Program-made: the position numbers and the translations under genes | Shown: piece by piece, positions 29,647 to 37,367 of the stretch | Layout of the letters: each line of letters opens with the position of its first letter | Numbering within the stretch: position 1 is the stretch's first letter | Notes under the pieces: model-generated | Database searches by the model: none | Seen by the model: only the letters and a program-made list of their open reading frames with translations | Told to the model about the DNA's origin: nothing | Source of the DNA: Clostridium estertheticum | GTDB lineage: Bacteria; Bacillota; Clostridia; Clostridiales; Clostridiaceae | Reading direction: 5' to 3' | DNA length: 64,000 nt | Assembly (NCBI RefSeq): GCF_011065935.2 | Contig: NZ_JAAMNH020000001.1 | Span: 1,571,001-1,635,000 of the forward strand

Positions 29647-29901
29647 ATGAATACATTAAAAAGTATTTCGTTCATTTCATCAATATTCTTACTTGCTATA
29701 TCGTCATTTTTGCTTGTAGTATTAATGTTAATAAAAAAAAAATCAAAAAATGAAGAGGAAGATGAATTTACTACGGAAGAAGGTAAAAGGGGAACAAAGT
29801 TATCTATATATTTATTAATAATGGTACTTATAGTAGCTGCATTTATAGTAATATTCTGTGTTATTGTAAGTTTGATATCCTTTATTAAGGAGCTATATTG
29901 A
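29647..29901 (+). CDS. 84-residue two-helix membrane protein, candidate immunity
   Basis: AGAAGGAGG stands a good distance before ATG 29647. Two membrane helices (SSIFLLAISSFLLVVLMLI and YLLIMVLIVAAFIVIFCVIV) flank a charged loop with KKKSKNEEEDEFTTEEGKR. It lies 285 bp behind the hydrophobic tip of cassette 4. It is the third two-helix gene behind a tip of that family and the one with the best translation signal. Confidence 0.6.
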   Translation: MNTLKSISFISSIFLLAISSFLLVVLMLIKKKSKNEEEDEFTTEEGKRGTKLSIYLLIMVLIVAAFIVIFCVIVSLISFIKELY

Positions 29902-30030
29902 AGGTGAGGAACGGATTCAAGATTTACCGCAATAAGGTAGAAATATAAATGGGACACTAAAGGATTCTTTGTAGCAAACATAAATTTAGGACCTTCGAGG
30001 TAATAGTAAAAACTAGAAGTTTTACTTTCT
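29902..30030. other. Short intergenic stretch
   Basis: No gene seen; leads into the triplet repeat and Rhs remnant. Confidence 0.3.
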
Positions 30031-30320
30031 ACTTACTACTACTTACTACTACTACTACTACTACTACTACTACCACAAAAGCCACATACACTTCAAATGA
30101 AAATTATTTAAAACCAGAGGAAGACCCATCACGAAACATTGTGAATTTTAATTATAATGAAACAAAAGGGACATTAGACAGTGAAATTGATCCAAAAGGA
30201 TAAACAATCTCTTATTTATATGATGTTATAGATTGTTTGTAGAGTGTATCTAAAGCGGCAGATGCTCAAACAATAACTAATAGCTGTAGTTATAAAAATT
30301 ATAGAATAAACTCCATAATT
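30031..30320 (+). pseudogene. Rhs remnant with an expanded TAC/ACT triplet repeat
   Basis: Starts with about 14 near-perfect TAC units (30031-30073), then a degenerate Rhs frame: SNENYLKPEEDPSRNIVN, FNYNETKGTLDSEID, with stops, and CSYKNYRINSI. The matching place in the large gene has only three ACT codons, so the triplet grew by slippage. Remnant of a fifth cassette. Confidence 0.65.
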
Positions 30321-30335
30321 AGGATAATTATTGGA

Positions 30336-30533
30336 ATGGTTGTGTCTGCAGCTTTATATTTCGCTCAATTACTTGGAAGATATGGGTATAGAGGTTTTAG
30401 GGGTGCTATGAGAATGTTTAATACGAGAGATTTTGCGCTTGCAGTGATATTTGGAGCAATTATTGCAGCATTAGAACCTTACAATGCTTATTTTGGATGT
30501 ATATTAGGGGTACGGCAACCATTCATGTATTAA
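30336..30533 (+). pseudogene. Possible toxin-tip remnant
   Basis: A 65-codon frame from a weak start, hydrophobic and basic (ALYFAQLLGRYGYRGFRG, FALAVIFGAIIAALEPY). It continues directly from the Rhs remnant and may be the C-terminal tip of that fifth cassette joined by deletion. No ribosome site and no recognised family. Confidence 0.35.
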
Positions 30534-30650
30534 CTATACTAGAAAAATCCATAGTACTGATAGTACACATAGAAGATAAAAATCAAAGTTTTGTACGTTG
30601 TATAATAAAGAACTATACCTTGTGTTTGTCAATATAAAAGTTTAGCAATT

Positions 30651-30756
30651 GGTCTCAAAAAGTTGTGCACTTGCCAACACTAATTTTGCTCTTTTGCAAA
30701 GGCTTTCACCCAATCTTAATTAAAATTGAAGCCTATATGCACAACTTTTGGAGAAC
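30651..30756. repeat. Imperfect inverted repeat of about 105 bp
   Basis: GGTCTCAAAAAGTTGTGCA on the left pairs with TGCACAACTTTTGGAGAACC on the right. Inside is a second pairing, AGGCTTT with GAAGCCT. It could be a collapsed insertion element, both ends with no body, or a large RNA hairpin. The frame at 30748 starts in its right arm. Confidence 0.45.
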
Positions 30757-31060
30757 CAACAACAAAATAGGCACCCTATCAGTATGCTCTCTACAATGAT
30801 ATTTGGTCAACTAGAAGAAGCTAAAAATCAGTATGAAAATCGTTTGCAAACACAGCCTAAACCATATCTTTTGAATGATGAAGAAATCTTAACACCTAAA
30901 ATTGGAGTAGACCTTAATAGATCTCAATTACAGCTCCAAGAGCTCAGTAAAGTTATAACTAATATCTTATCTCTAGCATATGAATTAAAAAGTGGAACTA
31001 TAGAAAAAGCAATGAAAAAAAAGTGATTTCGAACTTGGAATGGAATTCTTAAAAAAATAA
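30748..31060 (+). pseudogene. Helical hypothetical protein, 3' part with an A-run frameshift
   Basis: From TTG 30748, NRHPISMLSTMIFGQLEEA and LNRSQLQLQELSKVITNIL lead to KKK stop at 31026. One base less in the A-run at 31013-31022 would read SDFELGMEFLKK to the stop at 31058. No ribosome site, so the front is probably missing. Soluble and helical; family not recognised. Confidence 0.4.
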
Positions 31061-31084
31061 CGCCAGTGGTGTGCAAATCTTAAG

Positions 31085-31108
31085 AAAAGCCACCAGTGGG
31101 GCTTTTCC
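31085..31108 (+). terminator. Hairpin terminator
   Basis: AAAAGCC and GGGCTTTT pair around ACCAGTG. The T-tract is part of the stem only, so efficiency is uncertain. Confidence 0.45.
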
Positions 31109-31229
31109 AGTGTGTACGCTGAGCTCACTAGTAACCTTTCTTACCCTAACTAAAATAATCTTACCCAAATCTAAAAAACTCTCTCCTCCTCCATATATAT
31201 AAGTTAAAACCCCAAAGGAGGAATCACCA

Positions 31230-31968
31230 ATGAACAAAACCCAAATAATAAAAGACCTTATCCCAGGAGCCTTACTATCCTATGAAAAATACAACATCCT
31301 TCCCTCATTAACCATAGCCCAAGCCATATTAGAAACAGGCTGGCTGCAACATGTTAAAGGTAATAACATATTCGGTATCAAATGGACAAATGGTTGCGGA
31401 TATGAAGCTCAAGAGCTTAACACCCACGATTGGATTAATGCAGTCAAAACTTCCATGGTGTGCAAATTTAGAAAGTATGACTTTCTAGAGGCCAGCATCC
31501 TCGACCATGGAAAGCTTTTAAGCTTCAATAGGTACAAATCTGTACTGATAATGAGTACCCTAAAAAACTAATGGCCATAATTGAAGAAAATACGCTTTAT
31601 ATTTATGATGCTGCTCCTAGATCTGAAATCTCTAAAAACAATTCTTCAGGAGATATTAAGTATTTGCAGCAGTGCTTAAACCTTATGAAAATAAGAGATG
31701 CAAATAATAATGCTTTAGTTATAGATGGCACCAGTGGACCACTAACCATAAGCGCAATTAAAAAGCTTCAGGACATACTAGGCCTTTCTATGTATGGCAT
31801 ATGTGGAACGGAAGTATTATCTGAAGTAAAAAGTATTATGGGAAAGCCCCTATGTAGCCTTATGTCTACGGTCTATAAAACAGCTATAAGATACATCCAA
31901 TGGAGAGCTGGAGCAGCTATCGATGGTATTTATGGAAATGAAACTATAAGACTTGTTAATGCCTATCA
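31230..31968 (+). pseudogene. Glucosaminidase (GH73-like) plus peptidoglycan-binding domains, broken
   Basis: AAAGGAGGA precedes ATG 31230. The first 105 codons are a glucosaminidase domain with the catalytic-Glu segment AQAILETGW and GNNIFGIKW, so it would cleave peptidoglycan glycan strands. After FNRYKSV a deletion of some tens of bases shifts the frame; the other frame resumes at TDNEYPKKLMAIIEE and encodes two peptidoglycan-binding-like repeats (GDIKYLQQCLNLM, AIDGIYGNETIRLVNAYQ). The end is cut at 31969 by the inner inverted repeat, which supplies the stop codon. Lack of a signal peptide is typical of phage-type or bacteriocin-type lysins. Confidence 0.7.
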
Positions 31969-32031
31969 GGGGTAGTGCTCGCAAAACGGGGAAAATATAC
32001 GTTAAGACAGTTATTACCAAAAAGGTCTTGA

Positions 32032-32251
32032 TATTTTAATAAATGTTCAAAGTACAGAGAAAAAAACTAAATTATCCTGGCTTCGTGAGATATCAGGAAA
32101 GTCCCCATCAAAAGCTTTCAATGCAGTTGCGGATAGAATTGAATATATTCGCAATTTAAAGCTTGAAAATATTGATTTAAACAGTATACATAACAATAGA
32201 ATTGACGAATTATATAAATTAGGATCAAATTATGAAGCATTTAGGTCAGTA
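32032..32251 (+). pseudogene. Tn3 transposase N-terminal fragment, second copy
   Basis: Near-identical to 3160-3359: EKTKLSWLREI, FNAVADRIEYIRNLK, IHNNRIDELYKLGSNYEAF, here without the stop before SNYEAF. Ends soon after at a stop. No start codon. Confidence 0.65.
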
Positions 32252-32467
32252 TAACTTTGATGATAGTTCTGATTACACTTTAATAGATAATATGGACCTT
32301 TGAGGGAGATATTGCAATAATTTATAAAAATTAGAATTATATTTACTATAATGATATACTAATAAATAGGTAGTAGTTTTATAATATAACGGAGTAAATA
32401 TTATTTAATAAATAAAGATATGATGGACACTTTGATATCTTTATTAATTCGAAAGGAAGATGAAGAT

Positions 32468-33004
32468 TTGAACTATAAAAAATTATTTAGTAATTGGGTA
32501 ATTCCTATTGTCGCAGCAATAATTATAGCAACTTTAATAAATAAATTACTATTTTTCCAAGTTACAGTTCCAACGACATCAATGTACCCTACTATAAAGA
32601 CAGGAGATAAAATTACTGTTACAAGGGTATATAAAAAAGAGAATCTAAAAAGAGGGGATATAATAGTTTTCAAATCTGATGAATTAAAAGAGACTTTGAT
32701 AAAGAGACTGATAGGTCTACCAGGAGATGAAATTGTTATAAAAGATAAGGGACAAGTTTTTATTAATGGGGTCAAAACTGAAGAGCCATATGTAGTATAT
32801 CCGGATGATTTAGATAAAAAATTTAAAATTCCAGAAAACAAATATTTGTTTTTTGGAGATAATAGAGCAGACTCAAATGATGCCAGAAGATGGAAAGATC
32901 CGTATATAGATAGTAAAAATATAAAAGGGAAAGCACAGTTTGTTGTATATCCGTTTAAAAGATTAGGAATATTTGTGATTGGAAAGGATGCTCTTAATCA
33001 TTAG
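32468..33004 (+). CDS. lepB: Signal peptidase I
   Basis: TTG 32468 is chosen over ATG 32420 because AAGGAAG lies eight bases upstream and the protein then begins NYKKLFSNWVIPIVA, the usual start of clostridial type I signal peptidases (178 residues). One N-terminal membrane helix is followed by the catalytic Ser box TSMYPTIKTGD, the catalytic Lys in LIKRLIGLPGDE, and GDNRADSNDARRW. It cleaves signal peptides outside the membrane. It is the only apparently intact non-toxin enzyme gene inside the element and could process the secreted Rhs protein; that link is inferred. The conserved end hairpin downstream can act as its terminator. Confidence 0.9.
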   Translation: MNYKKLFSNWVIPIVAAIIIATLINKLLFFQVTVPTTSMYPTIKTGDKITVTRVYKKENLKRGDIIVFKSDELKETLIKRLIGLPGDEIVIKDKGQVFINGVKTEEPYVVYPDDLDKKFKIPENKYLFFGDNRADSNDARRWKDPYIDSKNIKGKAQFVVYPFKRLGIFVIGKDALNH

Positions 33005-33115
33005 AAAGCTACACTATATTCAAATACTATTAGGTCATAGCATTCTTTTAGTGTGACTCAAATCCTATCTTTTTCATTTTTAAGGAATATATTTAAAATA
33101 TATTTTAGAGTAATT

Positions 33116-33162
33116 AAAACACCGATATATTCAAAGAACTTTTTGAATATATCGGTGTTTTG
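33116..33162. terminator. Conserved end hairpin beside the right inverted repeat
   Basis: ACACCGATATATTC and its complement form a long stem with a short loop, flanked by A- and T-runs. The same hairpin follows the right-type repeats at 7126 and 11916, with compensating changes (ATACCG/CGGTAT at 7126). It may be a terminator that insulates the element, or part of the transposition end. Confidence 0.65.
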
Positions 33163-33211
33163 GTAATATATATCTTAACGTATAAAATCCGTGTTTTGCG
33201 GTTACTACCCT

Positions 33212-33396
33212 TAATAGACAAAAGTTCTGGAACAACTGCACTATATCAAATAAATGATACAACACATTCAGATTTTTTCAGGGTGTATATGGACTCTCCA
33301 TTAACAAAGTATATAAATATAACAGGAAAACTAGATGGAAAAGTTTCTTCTTCCATTCAAAAGGACTTTATTAAAAGTTTTTTTGATAAAAACTAA
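33212..33396 (+). pseudogene. Alpha/beta hydrolase, 3' fragment
   Basis: Begins with the second TAATA copy and reads LIDKSSGTTALYQINDTTHS, then DFFRVYMDSPLTKYINITG, DGKVSSSIQKDFIKSFFDKN and stop. THSDF with SPLTKY and FFDK is the C-terminal pattern of PAF-acetylhydrolase-like hydrolases, including the catalytic His. It continues the frame ending at 3096 when the element is removed. Followed by about 90 bp with no feature. Confidence 0.75.
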
Positions 33397-33490
33397 AAAA
33401 TAATACTTCTATAAACATTACTACTGTGGCAGAGAGATGGAGTGAAGTAAAAAGGATAAAGTAAGTAATCAATCAACAAAGGAGAAAATA

Positions 33491-33961
33491 ATGATAAAAA
33501 CAAATGCAATGCGAATTTTAGATAAAATGAAGGTAGAATATGAGGTTATAACTTATGATGTCAAAGATAATAAAATAGATGGAATAGCTGTGTCAAAAAA
33601 GATAGGTAGAGAAGAAAAATATGTATATAAAACTCTAGTTACCAAGGGAATTTCTAAAAGTATTTATATTTTCCTGATTCCAGTTACAGAGGAAATAGAC
33701 TTTAAGAAAGTAGCTAAAATAACCAATGAGAAGACAATAGAAATGTTAGATCTGAGTGAACTTCAAAAGTATACAGGATATATTAGAGGTGGCTGTTCTC
33801 CTTTAGGCATGAAGAAACAGTATAAAACATTTATACATAATAGTGCTCTTGAACTACAAACCATAATTGTAAGTGCTGGGAAAATAGGATTTCAAATTGA
33901 AATTAATCCGAATTTATTAGTGGATATTGTAGAGGGCTCATTCAATGATTTAATAAAATGA
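33491..33961 (+). CDS. ybaK: YbaK/EbsC-family Cys-tRNA(Pro) deacylase
   Basis: AAAGGAG precedes ATG 33491 at normal distance. The 156-residue protein has KTNAMRILDK at the start, the YVYKTLVTKG segment with the conserved active-site Lys, IDFKKVAKI, TGYIRGGCSPLGMKK and SAGKIGFQIEI, all YbaK hallmarks, and full family length. These enzymes hydrolyse Cys mischarged on tRNA-Pro in the cytoplasm. Single gene outside the mobile element. Confidence 0.9.
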   Translation: MIKTNAMRILDKMKVEYEVITYDVKDNKIDGIAVSKKIGREEKYVYKTLVTKGISKSIYIFLIPVTEEIDFKKVAKITNEKTIEMLDLSELQKYTGYIRGGCSPLGMKKQYKTFIHNSALELQTIIVSAGKIGFQIEINPNLLVDIVEGSFNDLIK

Positions 33962-34124
33962 ACTAACAATTAATAAAAAACATTAACAAAAACTTCCTAA
34001 AATTGTAAATTTCGAATTAAAATGATATAACTAGAATAGGGGAAGCATAGTAAAATAGGCAGTTTAGGTAGGTTATAACTGCAGTGTTGAAAATACTGAA
34101 ATATATTTAAATAGGTATCAGAAA

Positions 34125-34167
34125 TAGCAATATATAGTTTTAAATAACTATATATTGCTACTTTTTT
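34125..34167 (+). terminator. Intrinsic terminator
   Basis: TAGCAATATATAGTT and AACTATATATTGCTA form a 15-bp stem, followed by CTTTTTT. It ends the ybaK transcript region. Confidence 0.8.
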
Positions 34168-34181
34168 ATTTATTCACAAGG

Positions 34182-34500
34182 TTATAGATTTAAATATTTT
34201 ATTATTCTACAAGGATTTCCAGCAGCCACCACATTGTCTGGAATATTTGTAACCACGCTACCAGAAGCTATTACGCTATTATCACCAATACTTACACCAG
34301 GATTTATTATAGATCCTCCACCAACCCATACATTGTTTCCTATTGTTACAGCTTTTGTATAATCAGCATTTTTGGGTCTTAACTTAGGATCAACTATATG
34401 CATTGCAGTAAGTATACTCACATTAGGAGCAAATAATACATCATCTCCAATTGTCACAAGTCCATCATCTAAAACTAGAAAATTAAAATTGGCATATAAA
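34182..34500 (-). pseudogene. Hexapeptide-repeat O-acetyltransferase, 3' two thirds
   Basis: On the minus strand the frame reads NFLVLDDGLVTIGDDV, LFAPNVSILTAMHIVDP, TIGNNVWVGGGSIINPGVSI, VVTNIPDNVVAAGNPCR. This is the left-handed beta-helix of maltose/galactoside acetyltransferases with the catalytic-His motif AMHIVDP. The first ~85 residues, normally ahead of ANYN, are absent, and no start signal is seen, so it is a truncated remnant. Acetyl-CoA-dependent sugar acetylation would have been its role. Confidence 0.75.
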
Positions 34501-34561
34501 CATCTACTAAAACGACACTACTAACACCTATTCAGAAACATGATATAATAATTACTTTTTA

Positions 34562-34590
34562 TTGACAATGCTTGTCCGTGCAAATATAAT
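34562..34590 (+). promoter_or_regulatory. Consensus sigma-A promoter of the osmoprotectant operon
   Basis: TTGACA (34562) and TATAAT (34585) with a 17-bp spacer, both perfect, 84 bp before the first gene of the transporter operon. Confidence 0.85.
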
Positions 34591-34673
34591 AAAAATATAA
34601 CAAAAATACCATTTAATTTATATTTTACAAGTACAGCAAGAAATGTATTTTAAGGAAAGGCAACAGGTGAAAA

Positions 34674-35339
34674 ATGAATTTTATTTTAGAGATTTTTAAA
34701 TTATATAGTGAAAGGTTTGATTTTTTTCTTGAATTATTTATTCAGCATATTTTCCTCTCAGGAACAGCAATAATTTTTATTACGGTAATTGGTTTACTTC
34801 TTGGGGTATATATAACAAGAAATAAGAAGGCTGCGGGTATAGTGCTTGGAATATCAAACTTTTTATATACTATACCTTCCATTGCTTTGTTTGGGTTCTT
34901 AGTTGCAATATCTGGTATAGGAAATAAAAGTGCTTTAATTGCACTGACGGTTTACGGAGTGCTTCCTATTATAAGAAATACTTATGTTGGAATAAGTGAA
35001 GTGAATTCACAAATAATAGAATCTGCAGTAGCTATGGGTAGTACAAATAGTCAATTACTTTTCAAGGTACAACTTCCCTTAGCATTACCAGTAATAATCG
35101 CAGGCTTTAGAACTATGGTGGTAATGACTATTGCTCTTGGTGGAATAGCCTCATTTATAGGGGCAGGTGGCCTTGGAGTGGCAATATGGAGAGGTATAAC
35201 CACAAATTTTCCTGAAATGACAGCTGCAGGAAGCATACTTGTGGCAGCTCTCGCAGTAGTATCAGATTTGTCCTTAGGTATTATTGAAAAAAAAATAAGA
35301 AAAAGGGTTTTTGGAACGGTGAAAATTGGAGGGATATAA
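34674..35339 (+). CDS. opuCB: Osmoprotectant ABC transporter permease (OpuCB-like)
   Basis: A 221-residue integral membrane protein with about six helices and the permease coupling segment ESAVAMGSTNSQLLFKVQLP, preceding ALPVIIAGFRT, which is the EAA loop of the OpuB/OpuC branch. It would form the membrane channel for glycine betaine, choline or a similar compound. Its stop is directly followed by the start of the binding-protein gene. Only one permease gene is present, where many opuC operons have two, so a homodimer is likely. Confidence 0.8.
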   Translation: MNFILEIFKLYSERFDFFLELFIQHIFLSGTAIIFITVIGLLLGVYITRNKKAAGIVLGISNFLYTIPSIALFGFLVAISGIGNKSALIALTVYGVLPIIRNTYVGISEVNSQIIESAVAMGSTNSQLLFKVQLPLALPVIIAGFRTMVVMTIALGGIASFIGAGGLGVAIWRGITTNFPEMTAAGSILVAALAVVSDLSLGIIEKKIRKRVFGTVKIGGI

Positions 35340-36230
35340 ATGAATAAAAAAATACTTGCAAGTGCTTTAGCTTTGATTATGGTTGTATCATTAGTCGGGT
35401 GTGGAAGCAAAACAAAAAAAGTTGTGGTGGCATCAAAACCAATGACAGAGCAATATATATTAGCAGAAATGATAACGGCTTTAATTGAAGCTAATACGGA
35501 TATAAAGGTGGAAAAGAAATTAGGCATAGGCGGAGGAACTTCAAATATTCAACCAGCAATGCTTAAGGGTGAAATAGATATATATCCAGAATATACAGGT
35601 ACAGGTTGGCTTTTTGTACTTAAAAAAGATTTAATTAGGGACCCTGTTAAATTATATGAAGAAGTGAAAAAAGAGTACTCATCTAAATATGGTATAAAAT
35701 GGCTTGGGTTATATGGGTTTAATGACACCTATGCTCTTGCAATCAAAAAATCTGTTGCGGATAAGTTAAACATAAATACTTATTCTGATTTAGCTAGTAA
35801 GAGTGATAGCTTAAAACTTGGTTCAGAGCCTGATTTCTACGAGAGAGAAGATGGATATAAAGGTCTTGCAATGGAATATGGTTTTAAATTTAAAGAGAAG
35901 AGAGAAATTGACATAGGACTTAAATATGAAGCAATAAATTCTGACAATGTAGATGTAATAAACGCTTTTTCAACAGATGCACTCCTAAAAAAATATGATT
36001 TAAAAGTTATTGTGGATGATAAGAATTTCTTTCCTTCATATTTTGCTACAACTTTAATAAGAGAAGAGACACTTAAAAAATATCCAGAACTTGAATCTGT
36101 ACTTAATGTGCTCCAAGGAAGAATAAGTGATGAAGAAATGACTAAGATGAATTATTTAGTGGAAGGTGAAAAGAAAGATCCCAAAAATGTAGCAGTGGAA
36201 TTTTTAAAGGGTAAAGGATTATTAAAATAG
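35340..36230 (+). CDS. opuCC: Osmoprotectant ABC transporter substrate-binding lipoprotein
   Basis: The 296-residue protein begins with a lipoprotein signal (LALIMVVSLVGC), then VVVASKPMTEQYILAEM, NIQPAMLKGEIDIYPEYTGT and FSTDALLKKYDLKVIVDD, the recognised pattern of the OpuAC/OsmF ligand-binding fold, at full length. It captures the quaternary amine outside the cell and hands it to the permease. It is contiguous with the permease gene (no gap). The exact ligand cannot be told from sequence. Confidence 0.85.
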   Translation: MNKKILASALALIMVVSLVGCGSKTKKVVVASKPMTEQYILAEMITALIEANTDIKVEKKLGIGGGTSNIQPAMLKGEIDIYPEYTGTGWLFVLKKDLIRDPVKLYEEVKKEYSSKYGIKWLGLYGFNDTYALAIKKSVADKLNINTYSDLASKSDSLKLGSEPDFYEREDGYKGLAMEYGFKFKEKREIDIGLKYEAINSDNVDVINAFSTDALLKKYDLKVIVDDKNFFPSYFATTLIREETLKKYPELESVLNVLQGRISDEEMTKMNYLVEGEKKDPKNVAVEFLKGKGLLK

Positions 36231-36302
36231 AAATAGTCTAAGCTTGACTTTTGTTCATGCTATATTAGAGCCAAAAGGTTTGTAAAGAAAGGACTAATAC
36301 AA

Positions 36303-37238
36303 ATGGAACTTATTAAATTTGAAAATGTATCAAAATGTTATGAAAATGGAGTAAAAATAATAGATGATTTGAATTTTACTATACATAGTGAGGAGTTTAT
36401 TACCTTAATTGGTAAATCTGGCTGTGGGAAAACTACTATGCTTAAACTTATAAATGGCTTAATTAAGCCAGATTCAGGGAATATATTTATAAGTGGTAAA
36501 GAGATAAATCAGTGGGATATTATTGAACTACGACGAAGTATAGGGTATGTAATTCAACAGATAGGTCTATTTCCTCATATGAGTATAGAGGATAATATAG
36601 GTTATGTGTTAAATATTAAAAAGGTACCAAGAGAAGAGAGAGTGAAGAAAGCTAAAGAATTAATAGAGCTTGTTGGTCTTAGCTCAGAATATTTAAAAAA
36701 ATATCCTAGAGAATTAAGTGGTGGTCAAAATCAGAGAGTTGGAGTTGCAAGAGCCCTAGCATCAAATCCGGATATAATTCTTATGGATGAACCCTTTGGA
36801 GCAGTGGATGATATAACAAGAAGAGTGCTTCAAGAAGAGATGCTAAAACTTAACGAGAGGGTAAAGAAAACTGTTGTATTTGTTACTCATGATATAGATG
36901 AGGCCTTTAGACTCGGAAGTAGAATAGTACTTTTTGATAATGGAAAAATAGTTCAACAAGGAAGTAGAAAAGAAATGATATTTAATCCGAGTAATAAGTT
37001 TGTAGAGGATTTTTTTGGTACTAAAAATTTTACTGCCTATTTGAATGTAACCCTTGTTCGGGACGTTATGATTCCCGGCTTTGAAGAAAAGAGCAGTCCT
37101 AGGGTTAAAGAGAACTCTTCACTTATGGAAGGAATTAAAATATTATTTAATTATGGATTAGACCACATATCAGTGGAAGATAAAACAGGGAAAATTGTTG
37201 GAATGTTTTCACTAAAGTATATAAAAGATAGGATTTAA
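36303..37238 (+). CDS. opuCA: Osmoprotectant ABC transporter ATPase with CBS tail
   Basis: A 311-residue nucleotide-binding subunit: Walker A GKSGCGKTT, Q-loop YVIQQIGLFPHM, signature LSGGQNQRVGVARAL, Walker B IILMDEPFGAVD, H-switch VTHDIDEAF. After about residue 240 comes a tail with RDVMIPGF and a single CBS-like half (GLDHISVEDKTGKIVGMF), shorter than the double CBS of many OpuCA proteins. AAAGGA lies before the start. It is 72 bp behind the binding-protein gene and completes the operon. Confidence 0.85.
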   Translation: MELIKFENVSKCYENGVKIIDDLNFTIHSEEFITLIGKSGCGKTTMLKLINGLIKPDSGNIFISGKEINQWDIIELRRSIGYVIQQIGLFPHMSIEDNIGYVLNIKKVPREERVKKAKELIELVGLSSEYLKKYPRELSGGQNQRVGVARALASNPDIILMDEPFGAVDDITRRVLQEEMLKLNERVKKTVVFVTHDIDEAFRLGSRIVLFDNGKIVQQGSRKEMIFNPSNKFVEDFFGTKNFTAYLNVTLVRDVMIPGFEEKSSPRVKENSSLMEGIKILFNYGLDHISVEDKTGKIVGMFSLKYIKDRI

Positions 37239-37367
37239 GGAAAAGGGGATGAGATAGATTATATCTTATTTCCTTTATTTTCTTTGTTGCATATCTTGTT
37301 ATTTTAGGTTAAATTATGTGATGAGAATGAATTTTGAAACTCAAAATATATGTGAGGGATGTGTATT

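Larger units (their letters stand above)
3097..33211 (+). mobile_element. 30-kb Tn3-family-type element carrying an Rhs toxin locus and lepB
   Basis: The ends are 38-bp inverted repeats of Tn3-family form: GGGGTAGTGCTCGC to ACGTTAAG at 3097-3134, and the complement of a related repeat at 33174-33211 with a mismatch in its last base. TAATA flanks both ends, and an alpha/beta-hydrolase gene is split exactly there. Inside are Rhs toxin cassettes, candidate immunity genes, signal peptidase I and smaller Tn3 derivatives. No full transposase or resolvase was seen, only fragments (3160-3359, 12283-12783, 32032-32251), so movement would need a transposase supplied in trans. An alternative is that a small lepB module inserted first and the Rhs DNA entered later by recombination between module copies, since a damaged module copy lies at the left end. 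Confidence 0.8.
31969..33211 (+). mobile_element. Inner 1.24-kb Tn3-derived module carrying lepB
   Basis: A left-type repeat at 31969-32006 and the right-type repeat at 33174-33211 enclose a transposase N-terminal scrap, lepB and the conserved end hairpin. The right repeat doubles as the right end of the 30-kb element. The 5 bp outside the left repeat (TATCA) do not match those on the right (TAATA), so this module did not enter its present place as a unit. The damaged copy at 3097-3592 shows the same order. Confidence 0.75.

Noticed and set aside
30031..30075. CRISPR or spacer array
   Set aside because: It is a plain triplet repeat without spacers; no CRISPR-like array or cas gene appears in the window.
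31969..33211. Recent independent insertion of the lepB module into the lysin gene
   Set aside because: The bases outside its two ends differ (TATCA and TAATA). The right-hand TAATA matches the one at 3092 instead.
3097..33211. Prophage
   Set aside because: No capsid, terminase, tail or integrase gene is visible; the ends are of transposon type.
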